This document shows, piece by piece, positions 28,908 through 38,236 of a DNA stretch of 64,000 nt. The position numbers and the translations under genes were made by a program. This DNA comes from Burkholderia cenocepacia (lineage in GTDB: Bacteria > Pseudomonadota > Gammaproteobacteria > Burkholderiales > Burkholderiaceae). The notes beneath the pieces were generated by a model, which saw nothing but the letters and a program-made list of their open reading frames with translations, was not told where the DNA came from and did no database searches. Position 1 is the first letter of the stretch, and each line of letters starts with the position of its first letter. Location: positions 186,001 to 250,000 of the forward strand of contig NZ_UAQZ01000007.1 of the NCBI RefSeq assembly GCF_900446215.1. Reading direction: 5' to 3'.

Positions 28908-29344
28908 AGCCGTTCGACGAACCGTTCGTGGCGATCGACGCGCCGCGCCTGCGCGGGCGCGGCTGGAGCGTGTTCGTCGACGAACTGAAGGTGCCCGCGC
29001 GGATCGGCATTCACGCGCACGAGCACGAGGCGCCGCAGCCGATCGTGATCGATGCGCGGCTCGGGTATCGCTGCGAGCCGAGCGAGCAGGGCGAGTGGAT
29101 CGATTACGACGGGTACTGCGCGCGCGTGGCGTCGTTTCTGGCGCACAAGCCGCATACGCGGTTGCTGGAGACGCTCGTCGCCGATCTCGCGGTGCTGTCG
29201 TTCCGCGAATGGCCGGCGCTGGAATCGCTGACGCTGTCGATGTACAAGCCGAAGATCCGGCCGGGGACGAAGCGCGTGGGCGTGTCGCTCGACTGGACGC
29301 GCGGAGATTACCTGCGGTGGACGGGGGCGGCGGGGCAGCTTTGA
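28904..29344 (+). CDS. folB: Dihydroneopterin aldolase-like protein at the end of the sox operon
   Basis: The 146-aa FolB-family protein carries VPARIGIHAHEHEAPQPIVIDARLGY (about residues 31-56), matching the dihydroneopterin aldolase core, then a catalytic-region Glu-Thr-Leu (LLETLVADLA) and a C-terminal KPKIRPGTKRVGVSL. The ATGA overlap with soxG means it is translated with the oxidase. A role in supplying tetrahydrofolate for the SOX reaction is inferred; a non-folate pterin role is also possible. Confidence 0.85.
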   Translation: MKPFDEPFVAIDAPRLRGRGWSVFVDELKVPARIGIHAHEHEAPQPIVIDARLGYRCEPSEQGEWIDYDGYCARVASFLAHKPHTRLLETLVADLAVLSFREWPALESLTLSMYKPKIRPGTKRVGVSLDWTRGDYLRWTGAAGQL

Positions 29345-29396
29345 TCAGAGGGGGCCGGATCAAGGCACGAGGGAGGTGATCCGGCGATTCCATGGG

Positions 29397-29420
29397 GCGG
29401 CGGCGCGAATGCGCCGCCGC
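29397..29420. terminator. GC hairpin between convergent folB and lytic transglycosylase genes
   Basis: GCGGCGGCGC and its exact complement surround GAAT, a 10-bp stem. It lies between two convergent gene ends and can fold from either strand. Neither side has a good U-tract, so it is a terminator-like element of moderate strength. Confidence 0.5.
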
Positions 29421-29444
29421 ACTCGTTTACGTTCCTGCATGCAC

Positions 29445-30131
29445 TTACTTCGCGTTGCGGTTCGCGGCGGGCGCCGCTGACGGATCGCTGACCGGCACCA
29501 TGTGTGCCTTCGCGTTGTTCGCATCGCTCCCGGTATTCGCGCTTTTCGCATCGTCCTCGGGTTCGAGCACGAACCGGAACGCATCGACGCGCTGCATCAC
29601 TTTCGCCGCATACGCACTCGATCCGCCGCTGTAGCTCTTCAACCCGGCCTGCACGTTGCCGCCGGCCGCCTTCACGTAGCCCGACAGAATGCGCGAGCCG
29701 ACCTCGACGTTCGCATTCGGCTCGGTGAGATCCTTCACGTTGCGCAGCATGCCGCGGTGCGCGGACGGTACGACCTGCATCAACCCGGTCGCGCCATGCT
29801 GGCCGCGCGCCTTTTCCTGGAAGCGCGATTCGATCGAAATAATCGCGTAAACGAGTGCCGGCGGCAGCGAATATTTCGTCGCAGTGACGCTCACGATATC
29901 GGCGAGCTTCGCGGCGCGTTCCTTCGCGACGCCGAATTTCTTCGTCAGGTAGGACGTGATGCGGCGGTTTGCTTCGTTGGGCTGATCGTTGGCGAGCGGT
30001 GCGGATGCGTCGCCTGGCGCGGATGCGGCTGCTTCGGGCGCAGAGGCAGGCAAGGCGGGCGCCTGCTGCGCCGCGGCGGGTTGCGCAATGCCGAGCGAAA
30101 GCACGATCAGCCAGAAGAACCGTCGTCGCAT
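29445..30131 (-). CDS. Exported lytic murein transglycosylase (SLT domain)
   Basis: The 228-aa protein has a signal peptide (MRRRFFWLIVLSLGIAQPAAA, cleavage near AQQ) and an Ala/Pro-rich linker. Its SLT/lysozyme-like domain has the catalytic Glu in YAIISIESRFQEKARG and the GLMQV motif (GATGLMQVVP), followed by NVEVGSRILSGYV. It cleaves peptidoglycan glycan strands to 1,6-anhydro ends in the periplasm. The small size suggests a specialised or housekeeping family-1 enzyme. It is a single gene. Confidence 0.9.
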   Translation of the reverse strand: MRRRFFWLIVLSLGIAQPAAAQQAPALPASAPEAAASAPGDASAPLANDQPNEANRRITSYLTKKFGVAKERAAKLADIVSVTATKYSLPPALVYAIISIESRFQEKARGQHGATGLMQVVPSAHRGMLRNVKDLTEPNANVEVGSRILSGYVKAAGGNVQAGLKSYSGGSSAYAAKVMQRVDAFRFVLEPEDDAKSANTGSDANNAKAHMVPVSDPSAAPAANRNAK

Positions 30132-30405
30132 GGTCGAGTGCGGGGAAATGGGAGGCGCATAGTATATCGACCAATCGCGGCCGGTGGTCGAGGGCGAGTT
30201 CGAGTGAAAGCGACGTGTAGGCTTGTCACGTTCGCGACGATCGACGCGCCGATCGTTGCGCGGACACGCATCGGAGTCCGGATGAACCGGGCGTTTCCGT
30301 CCTCTCCTGCGATTCGCCCCGCGGTATCGCGGCAATGTCGTCGGCTCGCGTGTCCCATGCCGGCGGCAGTTCGGGCCCGATTGGCGAATCGGCGCGAACG
30401 AAACG

Positions 30406-30801
30406 CTAGTTGATGATCTCGCCCATACCGGTTTCGACGCGGGCTCTGAGCTGCTGGATGAACTCGGGATCGTACGGTTCCCAGCGATCGAGTTCGCCGA
30501 CGATCTTCAAAGGCGACGTGCTTCGATACGAGCGCGTCGGATTGCCGGGGAATTTCTTGTCCGTGACGTTCGGGTCGTTTTCGAATTCGCCGGTGGGCTC
30601 GACGATATAGACCCGCGGCCGGCCGTCGCCCTTGGCCATTTCCGCGGCCAGGCCGGCGCCTTTGGGCAGGGCCGTGAAATAAATGTGATTCATCACGACG
30701 TCGTCCCGATAATTCGATCGGAAGCCTGCCGTCAGCAAGTCGCCGATCCGCAAATCCGCTTTCGTGCCATGAAAAAACGGGCCGGTGTCGAGGACAGACA
30801 T
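30406..30801 (-). CDS. arr: Rifampin ADP-ribosyltransferase
   Basis: The 131-aa protein matches the Arr family: FFHGTKADLRIGDLLTAGFRSNY (about residues 9-31) with the NAD-contacting His, VYIVEPTGEFENDPN, and a C-terminal DRWEPYD. Arr transfers ADP-ribose to rifamycins and inactivates them. It follows the last gene of the osmoprotectant transporter by 32 bp on the same strand and may be read from that promoter. No integron attC site or integrase is present, so it looks like a chromosomal copy. Confidence 0.92.
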   Translation of the reverse strand: MSVLDTGPFFHGTKADLRIGDLLTAGFRSNYRDDVVMNHIYFTALPKGAGLAAEMAKGDGRPRVYIVEPTGEFENDPNVTDKKFPGNPTRSYRSTSPLKIVGELDRWEPYDPEFIQQLRARVETGMGEIIN

Positions 30802-30833
30802 GGTTGCTCCTTCGGAAAATTGCGCAACGGCTG

Positions 30834-31601
30834 CTAGGCGCGCCGCGCGCTCGCTACCCGCGCAATCGCGCCGATCGCATCGCTGACGAGCACCGCAAGC
30901 AAGCCGACGATCACGCCGCCTTGCAGCACGAACGCGGTGTTCGACGTCTGCAGGCCCGCGATGATCACGTCGCCGAGCCCGCGCGCGGCGACCGTCGAGC
31001 CGATCGTCGCGGTGCCGAGATTGATCACGACCGCGAGGCGGATGCCGTTGACGATCACCGGGAACGCGAGCGGCAGCTCGACGGACACCAGTTGCTGCCA
31101 CCCGCTCATCCCCATCCCGCGTGCGGCGTCGACGACGTCGCGCGGCACGTCCTCGAGCCCCGCGATCGTGCTTTCGAAAACCGGCAGGAGCCCGTACAAC
31201 ACGAGCGCGATCAGCACGGGTTTCAATCCGAAGCCGACTGCCGGCACCGCGAGCGCGAGCACGGCGACCGGCGGGAAGGTCTGGCCGATATCGACGACGC
31301 TGCGCGCGACCGGCAGGAAATCGGCGCCGAACGGACGCGTGACCGCGATGCCCGCCGAGACCGCGACGATCGTGCCGATCAGGCTCGACAGCGCGACCGT
31401 GCCGAGATGCGCGAGCGTGAGATCGAGCAGGCTCGCGCGATCGTAGATCACCGGCGCGCCGTTGTCCGCGAACGGCGCGAACAGACCCTGCAGCCAGGCC
31501 GGGCGCAACAACAGCACGAGCAACAGCGCGAGCGCGGCCGCGCGGGCGACGTACGCGGGAAGCGACGGCCGCTTGGGCCCCACGCTGCTGCGCGTCGTCA
31601 T
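30834..31601 (-). CDS. OpuC-type osmoprotectant ABC transporter permease (short)
   Basis: This 255-aa BPD-type inner-membrane permease has a coupling loop VPRDVVDAARGMGMSGWQQL (about residues 154-173). It is the second of two permeases, the standard make-up of OpuC/OsmU quaternary amine importers. The ATG overlaps the ATPase stop by ATGA. It has the normal length of an OpuCB/OpuCD subunit. Substrate unknown; glycine betaine, choline or a relative. Confidence 0.9.
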   Translation of the reverse strand: MTTRSSVGPKRPSLPAYVARAAALALLLVLLLRPAWLQGLFAPFADNGAPVIYDRASLLDLTLAHLGTVALSSLIGTIVAVSAGIAVTRPFGADFLPVARSVVDIGQTFPPVAVLALAVPAVGFGLKPVLIALVLYGLLPVFESTIAGLEDVPRDVVDAARGMGMSGWQQLVSVELPLAFPVIVNGIRLAVVINLGTATIGSTVAARGLGDVIIAGLQTSNTAFVLQGGVIVGLLAVLVSDAIGAIARVASARRA

Positions 31602-32551
31602 GCGGGCTGCCTCGCGTGCGAGCGGATCGCGTCGAGCGTGATGCGACGGGGGCCGTGTGCGTGGCGGTCGCCGGCGGCGGTATCGTCGACGGGCAGCGCG
31701 TCGACACCGCGCCACAACAATTCGGACACCGCATCGCGCAGTGTGCGCGTCGCGGCGATCGGTTCGCCGTCGGCGTGGCCGGCTTCGGCCACGGCGTCGA
31801 TCGGCGTGAGCGCGAGCAGGCGCAGCGGCCGGTCGACGCCCGCGACGAGCTGTTCGACCACCCCCGCTGCCGGCCGGCCGAGAATCTCGGCGGGCGACGC
31901 GACCTGCAGCAGCCGGCCGCCGTCCATCACCGCGATCGTGTCGCCGAGCTTCAGCGCTTCCTCGATATCGTGCGTGACGATCACCACGGTGATGCCGAGG
32001 CGGCGCTGCAGCGCGAACAGGTCGTCCTGCGCCTTGTTGCGGATGATCGGATCGAGCGCGCCGAACGGTTCGTCCATCAGCAGCATCGCGGGCTCGGCGG
32101 CGAGGGCGCGCGCCACCCCGACGCGCTGCTGCTGGCCGCCCGACAGTTCGTGCGGCAGCTTGCCGGCGAATTCGGCCGGCGCGAGGTGGAACAGGTCGAG
32201 CAGTTCGTTCACGCGCGCGGCGATGCGCTCGGCCGGCCAGCCGAGCAGGCGCGGCACGGTCGCGATGTTGCGCGCGACGCTCCAGTGCGGAAACAGCCCG
32301 TGCCCCTGGATCGCATAGCCGATGCCGCGGCGAAGTTGCTCGGGTGCGACCGTCGCCGTATCGACGCCGTCGATGCGGATCGTGCCGCTGGTCGGCGCGA
32401 TCAGCCGGTTGATCATGCGCAGCAGCGTCGACTTGCCGCTGCCCGATGCGCCGACGAGCGCGGTGATCGTGCCGCGCTGCATCGTCAGCGATACGTCGTC
32501 GACGGCGACCACGTCGCCGAAGCGTTTGCCGACTCGTTCGATCTCGATCAT
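31598..32551 (-). CDS. OpuC-type osmoprotectant ABC transporter ATPase
   Basis: The 317-aa ATPase has Walker A GASGSGKST (about residues 34-42), signature LSGGQQQRVGVARAL and Walker B MLLMDEPFGALD, and a C-terminal extension from about 240 that corresponds to the regulatory part of OpuCA but is short for two full CBS domains. It overlaps both neighbours by ATGA. It is the energising subunit of the importer. Confidence 0.92.
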   Translation of the reverse strand: MIEIERVGKRFGDVVAVDDVSLTMQRGTITALVGASGSGKSTLLRMINRLIAPTSGTIRIDGVDTATVAPEQLRRGIGYAIQGHGLFPHWSVARNIATVPRLLGWPAERIAARVNELLDLFHLAPAEFAGKLPHELSGGQQQRVGVARALAAEPAMLLMDEPFGALDPIIRNKAQDDLFALQRRLGITVVIVTHDIEEALKLGDTIAVMDGGRLLQVASPAEILGRPAAGVVEQLVAGVDRPLRLLALTPIDAVAEAGHADGEPIAATRTLRDAVSELLWRGVDALPVDDTAAGDRHAHGPRRITLDAIRSHARQPA

Positions 32552-33726
32552 CCTGCACGTCCCTTCGCGAGCGACGTCGCGGCTTCGAACACGACGGCGG
32601 CCGCCAGTGCGAGCGCGATCGTCGGGATCGCGCCGAGCAGCACGAGATCGGCGGCCGATTGACCGATCCCCTGGAAGATGAAGGTGCCGAATCCGCCGCC
32701 GCCGATCAGCGCGGCAACCGCGGTCAGCCCGATGTTCTGCACGAGCACGATGCGCACGCCGCTCAGGATCACCGGCAGCGCGAGCACGAGGTCGACGCGC
32801 AGCAGCCGCTGCACGCGCGTCATGCCCATCGCGCGGGCCGCTTCGGTCACGTGCGGCGGCACCTGTTCGAGCCCGACCACGACGCTCGACGCGATCGGCA
32901 GCAGCGAGTAGAGGAACAACGCGAGCACGGCCGGCGCGACGCCGATCCCGCGAATGCCGAGCGCGGCCGCGAGCGGTACGTGCGCGGCGAGCAGGCCGAG
33001 CGGCGCCATCATCAGCCCGTACATCGCGATGCTGGGGATCGTCTGCACGATATTGAGCACCGGCATCGCGACGGTGCGCACCGCCGCGATGCGCGCACAG
33101 GCGATGCCGAGCGGCACGCCGGCCACGAGCGCGGCGGCGACCGAGCCGCCCGCGAGCGACACGTGACGGATCGCTTCGCGCCAGAAATCGTCGCTGCGCA
33201 CTGCGTATTCGCGCATCACGGAGAGGCCGTCCCACCAGCCGCTCGCGAGCGGCACGGCAACCGCCGCGATCGCGACGGCGAGCGCGGCGAGGCGCCGCCA
33301 CGGGCCGAACGCGAGGCGCGCGAGCGCGTCGGCGATGAGCACGGCCCACGCGAACAGCAGCAACCAGACGCCGGCGTCGGGCGACACGCGGGCCAGCATG
33401 TCGTCGGGCGCGACGACGTGCGTCGCGGCCGCGCCGACCGCATACGCGAGCGTCGCGAGCCCCGCGCAGCCGGCCGCGAGCCGCCACGCGGGGCGGCTCG
33501 CCGTCATCGCCCATAGCGCGCCGACGGTCCACAGCGCGGCGAGCGCGGCGCCCTGCATCGCCGGCAGCGCGGCGAACACCGACAGCCCGGTACCGGCCGC
33601 GATCCGGTTTGGCCGCAGCACCGCGAACGACAGGCCGAACACGGCGACGATCGTCAGGATGCCGATCAGGATGCCGACCTTGTCGAGCGTGACGCGCCGC
33701 GCGGACGCGGCCGCGCGCTCCGTCAT
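32548..33726 (-). CDS. OpuC-type osmoprotectant ABC transporter permease (long, YehY-like)
   Basis: This 392-aa permease has an N-terminal block of about 150 residues with extra hydrophobic helices ahead of the transport core, as in YehY/OsmW proteins. The coupling loop is VPPHVTEAARAMGMTRVQRL. Both ends overlap neighbours by ATGA, so the four transporter genes are tightly coupled. Confidence 0.9.
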   Translation of the reverse strand: MTERAAASARRVTLDKVGILIGILTIVAVFGLSFAVLRPNRIAAGTGLSVFAALPAMQGAALAALWTVGALWAMTASRPAWRLAAGCAGLATLAYAVGAAATHVVAPDDMLARVSPDAGVWLLLFAWAVLIADALARLAFGPWRRLAALAVAIAAVAVPLASGWWDGLSVMREYAVRSDDFWREAIRHVSLAGGSVAAALVAGVPLGIACARIAAVRTVAMPVLNIVQTIPSIAMYGLMMAPLGLLAAHVPLAAALGIRGIGVAPAVLALFLYSLLPIASSVVVGLEQVPPHVTEAARAMGMTRVQRLLRVDLVLALPVILSGVRIVLVQNIGLTAVAALIGGGGFGTFIFQGIGQSAADLVLLGAIPTIALALAAAVVFEAATSLAKGRAG

Positions 33727-34646
33727 TTCACGAAACCCTTCGCTTTCAGGTAGCTTTTCGCGACGCCGGCCGCCGGCTCGCCGTTGAGCTGGATGCGGGC
33801 GTTCAGCGATTGCAGCGTCTTCAGGTCGAGGCTCGCGAACACGGGCTTGAGCAAGTCGGCAATCTGCGGATGCGCTTTCAGCGCGGCTTCGCGGATCACC
33901 GGCGCCGGCGCGTAGACGGGCTGCACGTGCTTGTCGTCGTCGAGCACCGCGAGGCCGCTCGATGCGATGCCGCCGTCGGTGCCGTAGACCATCGCGGCGT
34001 TCACGCCGTCGGTCTGGTTCGCGGCGGCCTTGATCGTCGCGGCCGTGTCGCCGCCGGACAGCACGACGAGCTGCTCGGGCTTCAGCTTGAAGCCGTACGC
34101 TTTCTCGAACGACGGCAGCGCCGATGCGCTGTTCACGAATTCGGCCGAGGCCGCGAGCTTCACCTTGCCGCCGCCGGCCACCCACTTGCCGAAGTCGGAG
34201 AAGGTCTTCAGGTGCTGCGACTGAGCGACGGGCGCAAGCAGCGCGACGCCCCACGTGTTGTTCGCGGGCGCCGGGGCGAGCCACACGAGATGGTTCGCCG
34301 CGTAGTCGAGTTTTTTCGCGGTGTCGTAGCCCTGGCTCGCGTTCTTCCACACCGGGTCGTCGGCCTTGTTGAAGAAGAACGCGGCGTTGCCCGTGTATTC
34401 GGGGTAGACGTCGATCTCGCCGCTCGTGAGCGCCTTGCGCACGATCGGCGTCGTGCCGAGCGCGATCTTTTCGGTGACGGGAATGCCGTGGGCCTTCAGC
34501 ACCTGCGAAATGAGGTTGCCGAGCAGGTTGCCTTCGGTGTCGATTTTCGACGACACCACGACGGGCGTGTCGGCGTGCGCGCCGGGCGCCACGATGGCGG
34601 CGGCGAACGCGAGGCCCAGGATCCGGGCGGGCAGGGCGAGCTTCAT
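33723..34646 (-). CDS. Osmoprotectant-binding periplasmic protein (OsmF/OpuCC-like)
   Basis: The 307-aa protein has a signal peptide (MKLALPARILGLAFAAAIVA, cleavage near AHA-D) and begins the mature chain with VVVSSKIDTEGNLLGNLI, then EIDVYPEYTGNAAFFF, both hallmarks of the QAT-family binding proteins that hold quaternary amines in an aromatic cage. GGAG precedes the ATG at 34646. It is the first gene of the four-gene importer. Confidence 0.91.
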   Translation of the reverse strand: MKLALPARILGLAFAAAIVAPGAHADTPVVVSSKIDTEGNLLGNLISQVLKAHGIPVTEKIALGTTPIVRKALTSGEIDVYPEYTGNAAFFFNKADDPVWKNASQGYDTAKKLDYAANHLVWLAPAPANNTWGVALLAPVAQSQHLKTFSDFGKWVAGGGKVKLAASAEFVNSASALPSFEKAYGFKLKPEQLVVLSGGDTAATIKAAANQTDGVNAAMVYGTDGGIASSGLAVLDDDKHVQPVYAPAPVIREAALKAHPQIADLLKPVFASLDLKTLQSLNARIQLNGEPAAGVAKSYLKAKGFVK

Positions 34647-34813
34647 CGGGGCCAATCTCCAGGACGGGGGCGTACGCCGAAAGTTACTTGACTGAGCCGG
34701 CTTTGGCAAACCGCGTGCGGCGGCGTGTCCACAGCCGGTGTGGGGATAACCCGCATCCGTCATGCGGGCTTGTTACACTGAAATTCGTTCCCCGCCTGCG
34801 GACATTTGCTGAC

Positions 34814-35743
34814 ATGAAGCCCGAGCTGCTGGTCCTCATCGCGCTGCGCGGCGACGCGCATCGCGAGATCGCCGCGTCGTTCGACGTGCGTTATGCCCCG
34901 ACGCCCGATGCGCGCGAACGCGCGATCGCCGAACACGGCAGCACGATTCGTGCGGTGCTGACCAACGGCAGCACCGGGCTGACCGCCGCCGAGATCGACC
35001 GGCTGCCGCGGCTCACGTTCGTCAGCGCGCTCGGCGCGGGCTACGAGCACATCGACGTCGCGCATGCGAAGGCGCGCGGCATTGTCGTGGTCACGGGCGC
35101 CGGCACCAACGACGATTGCGTCGCCGATCACGCGTTCGCGCTGCTGCTCGCGGCGGTGCGCAACGTCGTGCAGCTCGATGCGAAGACCCGCGCGGGCGTA
35201 TGGCGCGACGGGCTGTCGATGCCGCCGAACGTGTCGGGCAAGAAGCTCGGCATCGTCGGGCTCGGCAAGATCGGCGAGAAATGCGCGCGCCGCGCGGCCG
35301 GCTTCGACATCGAGATCGGTTATCACAACCGGTCGGAGAAGCCCGTGCCGTATCGCTATTTCGACCGGGTCGACGCGCTCGCGCAGTGGGCCGATTTCCT
35401 GATCGTCGCGACGCCGGGCGGCGCGGGCACGCGGCATCTGATCGATCGCACCGTGCTCGACGCGCTCGGCCCCGGCGGCTTTCTCGTCAACGTGTCGCGC
35501 GGCAGTGTTGTCGATACCGCTGCTTTGGCGGACGCGCTGCGCGAACGGCGCATCGCGGGCGCGGGGCTCGACGTGTACGAAGGCGAACCGGAGCCGCCGC
35601 GTGCGCTGACGGATCTCGACAGCGTCGTGCTCACGCCGCACATGGGCGGCTGGTCGCCCGAGGCGCTCGATCGTTCGGTGCGGCAGTTTCTCGACAACGC
35701 GGCGCGGCATTTCGCGGGGCAGCCGGTGTTGACGCCGGTGTGA
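34814..35743 (+). CDS. D-isomer 2-hydroxyacid dehydrogenase (glyoxylate/hydroxypyruvate reductase-like)
   Basis: This 309-aa NAD(P)-dependent dehydrogenase has the Rossmann motif LGIVGLGKIGEKCARRA (about residues 145-161), catalytic Arg in VNVSRGSVVD, Glu in YEGEPEPP, and the His in LTPHMGGWS. These match D-2-hydroxyacid dehydrogenases near GhrB/hydroxypyruvate reductase. It starts at ATG 34814 and is divergent from the transporter operon. The physiological substrate is not decided by sequence. Confidence 0.88.
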   Translation: MKPELLVLIALRGDAHREIAASFDVRYAPTPDARERAIAEHGSTIRAVLTNGSTGLTAAEIDRLPRLTFVSALGAGYEHIDVAHAKARGIVVVTGAGTNDDCVADHAFALLLAAVRNVVQLDAKTRAGVWRDGLSMPPNVSGKKLGIVGLGKIGEKCARRAAGFDIEIGYHNRSEKPVPYRYFDRVDALAQWADFLIVATPGGAGTRHLIDRTVLDALGPGGFLVNVSRGSVVDTAALADALRERRIAGAGLDVYEGEPEPPRALTDLDSVVLTPHMGGWSPEALDRSVRQFLDNAARHFAGQPVLTPV

Positions 35744-35764
35744 GCGCCGCGCGGCGGCGTCGAA

Positions 35765-36133
35765 TCAGTCCGCCTGCTTGCAGAATGTCCAGTAGAAATC
35801 CGGCAGGTTCGCCGGCTTGTCGGCATCGAGATCGATCCAGCCGAACTGGTGGTGCTCGTCGCTCAGCACGATGTCATGGCGATCGACCTCGCACTGGAAG
35901 CACACGATCAGTACGCGCTTGCCCGGCACGACCTCGCACGAGCGGCTGCCCACGTAGCGGATCGCCGACGCGACGATTCCGCATTCTTCCTCCACTTCGC
36001 GGGTGACCGCGTCTTCGAGCGATTCGCCCGCTTCGGGCCAGCCGCCCGGCAGCTCCCACTCGTCGCGGGGATTGCGCAGGAACAGGACGGAACGGCCATT
36101 GCGGACGATGGCTTTGGCGCTGAGAGGAATCAT
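35765..36133 (-). CDS. NUDIX hydrolase
   Basis: This 122-aa protein has a complete Nudix box, G-x5-E-x7-RE-x2-EE-x-G-I (GWPEAGE ... REVEEECGI, about residues 31-53), which binds the Mg2+ needed to hydrolyse nucleoside diphosphate-linked substrates. It is a minimal single-domain enzyme of unknown substrate, convergent with the 2-hydroxyacid dehydrogenase gene. Confidence 0.88.
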   Translation of the reverse strand: MIPLSAKAIVRNGRSVLFLRNPRDEWELPGGWPEAGESLEDAVTREVEEECGIVASAIRYVGSRSCEVVPGKRVLIVCFQCEVDRHDIVLSDEHHQFGWIDLDADKPANLPDFYWTFCKQAD

Positions 36134-36197
36134 GGGGGCTCACCGTAGGCATTCGATTGCCGCAGCCTAGCGCAGGTGTTCCCTTCTTGCAGCGTTG

Positions 36198-36231
36198 CCC
36201 CCGCCCGCATCGACGCGGATGCGGGCGGGGG
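36198..36231. terminator. Long GC hairpin downstream of the S15 peptidase gene
   Basis: A perfect 14-bp stem (CCCCCGCCCGCATC and complement) encloses GACGCG. It lies 34 bp past the stop of the minus-strand peptidase gene. No U-tract follows, so it may stabilise the message end rather than terminate strictly. Confidence 0.55.
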
Positions 36232-36265
36232 AGACGGCAGCGTCAGGCTGCCAGCCGGCGCACGG

Positions 36266-38236
36266 CTACGCGCCCGTCGATGATGACGCGAGCGGCACCG
36301 TCACCGACGTGCCGGCCGGATCGAGCGTCAGGCCCGTGCCGGGCGTCGGTCGCAGCGTCGCCTCGTAGTCGCTGGAGAGGACGACGAGCCCCAGCCGGTG
36401 GCCGGCTTCCAGCCGGTAGTCGCGCGGCATGAAGGTCAGCTTCAGGTCGTACGGCATGCCGGGCAGCACCGGTTGCGACACCCACTCGGACAGCCGGTTG
36501 CGCGGGTCGGTCCATGCGCGCGTGACGATCGTCGCCGTGCCGTCCGGCGCGCGGTCGACCAGCAGCGCCGTCACGTTCGCGACGCCCGTGAAGGTCAGCC
36601 TGACGTGCGCGGTCGCGGTGCCGGAGATGCGCGTGGCGGCTGTCAGCGGGGCCGTCTCGAAGCGGCTGCGGTTTTCGCCGGTCGGCGTGTTCGCCAGCGT
36701 GAGCGCGGGAATGCGCGCATCGTCGGTGAAGCGCGCGAGCGGGCCGCCGCTCGGCAGCCGCAGCAGCGTGCCGGTACCGGCGCCGTCGCCGCCCGCGAAG
36801 TACGTGACCGGCGTGGCGCGCCGCGCGGCCCAGTCGGCTTCCTTCAGCAGCGTGCCGTCCGCCTGCGCGATCACCGCGCGCGGATCCTGCTCGACGCCGT
36901 TGTCATAGCCGATCAGGTAGCGCGTGAACCAGCGGTTCACCTCCGCGGTCCACGCGTCGGCCATGCCCGGCACGCGGGTCGGATCGGTGTGCTTCAGGCG
37001 ATGCAGCCACAGCTGGGTCGGCACGCCCTGGCGTCGCATCGCCAGATACCACGACGTCGACTGGTCGACGCGCACGTTGTCGTCGGTGAGGCCCTGCGCG
37101 ACGAGCGCCGGCGCGACCGCGAACCCGGTCGGGATGTCGCGTGCGGCCCAGAACGGCGAATAGTCGCCGGTCTTGCGGTCTTCCTGCTGCAGTGCTTCGT
37201 CGATCAGGTGCGTGCAGCGCTCCGGATGCGCGTTGGTCAGCAGCGCCTTGATGTAGACGTCGACGTCCTCGCCCTGATAGCCTTCCGGCGCGCGCACGAG
37301 GCCGCCCGAGCGGTAGTAGCCGTACATGTTCGACAGCCCGGCGATCGGCACGATCGCGTCGAGCCCGCGCGTGCGCAGGCTGGCGACCATCTTCGGCAGC
37401 GTGCCGTCGTACGACACGCCGTACATGCCGACGTGGCCGGTCGACCAGTTCGCGACGACCGTCTTGCCGTTCGCGTCCTTCGCGGTCGCATCGCGGCCGA
37501 GCCAGCGGATCACCGACGCCATCGCGACCGATTCGTCGCGCGTCAGGATCGTCGGGCAGCCGTCCGAGCCGGCGGTGCCGAGCGAATCCGCATAGACGAT
37601 CGTGAAGCCGCGCGGCACGAAATAGCTTTCGATCCACGAGCGGCCGGCGGCAGCCGCCTCGACCTGCTGCAGCATCCGCGATTGCGGCGCCGCGGCCAAG
37701 ATGCGGGCGGACGCCGATGCCGCGGCACCGGCGGTCGCGGCCGGATGCGGCGTGCCGTCGAGTTCGACGTCGACGTCGTGATTGGGGCTGTCGGCGAGCC
37801 CGGCGTAATACGGGCTCGCGAGCACGATGACGGGCGTGCGCGCGCCGTTCGCGGTTTCGGACGGCCGCACGATGCGTACGTGGATGCGGTCGCGCGTGCC
37901 GTCGCCGTCGGAATCGACCGGCGTGTCGACCCACGCGTTTTCCTCGATCGTGCCGCCCGACAGCGACGGCTGCACCTGGCCGTTGCTGATCACCGGCTTG
38001 TAGCGTCCGCCGCTCGCCGGATTCGCGTACGGCACGCCGGACGGCGAAAAGCGCGACGCGAGCGATGGCGTATTGGCCGTGCCGGCCGCGGCGGAGGCCC
38101 CCTCCTGTTGGCCCTGCGCGAGCGCTGACACGCCCGCCACGCTGCCGCCGTCGTCGCCGCCGCACGCGGCGAGCGTCGCGGCCGCCACGAGCGCGGGCAG
38201 CCATGCGCGCCGCACTCCGGTTCGATGAATGTTCAT
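36266..38236 (-). CDS. Lipoprotein Xaa-Pro dipeptidyl-peptidase (S15/CocE family)
   Basis: The 656-aa protein has a lipoprotein signal with lipobox LAAC (Cys about residue 25) and a Gly/Asp-rich tether. The alpha/beta-hydrolase domain has the nucleophile elbow GMYGVSYDG, and the C-terminal jelly-roll domain (from about 470) contains SRFETAPLTAATRISG and ATIVTRAWTDPRNR, as in X-prolyl-dipeptidyl aminopeptidases and CocE esterases. It is expected to be outer-membrane-anchored and to act on Xaa-Pro peptides or esters. It is a single gene. Confidence 0.88.
   Translation of the reverse strand: MNIHRTGVRRAWLPALVAAATLAACGGDDGGSVAGVSALAQGQQEGASAAAGTANTPSLASRFSPSGVPYANPASGGRYKPVISNGQVQPSLSGGTIEENAWVDTPVDSDGDGTRDRIHVRIVRPSETANGARTPVIVLASPYYAGLADSPNHDVDVELDGTPHPAATAGAAASASARILAAAPQSRMLQQVEAAAAGRSWIESYFVPRGFTIVYADSLGTAGSDGCPTILTRDESVAMASVIRWLGRDATAKDANGKTVVANWSTGHVGMYGVSYDGTLPKMVASLRTRGLDAIVPIAGLSNMYGYYRSGGLVRAPEGYQGEDVDVYIKALLTNAHPERCTHLIDEALQQEDRKTGDYSPFWAARDIPTGFAVAPALVAQGLTDDNVRVDQSTSWYLAMRRQGVPTQLWLHRLKHTDPTRVPGMADAWTAEVNRWFTRYLIGYDNGVEQDPRAVIAQADGTLLKEADWAARRATPVTYFAGGDGAGTGTLLRLPSGGPLARFTDDARIPALTLANTPTGENRSRFETAPLTAATRISGTATAHVRLTFTGVANVTALLVDRAPDGTATIVTRAWTDPRNRLSEWVSQPVLPGMPYDLKLTFMPRDYRLEAGHRLGLVVLSSDYEATLRPTPGTGLTLDPAGTSVTVPLASSSTGA

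Noticed and set aside
30406..30801. arr as an integron cassette
   Set aside because: No attC-like site, integrase or cassette neighbours; base composition matches the surroundings.
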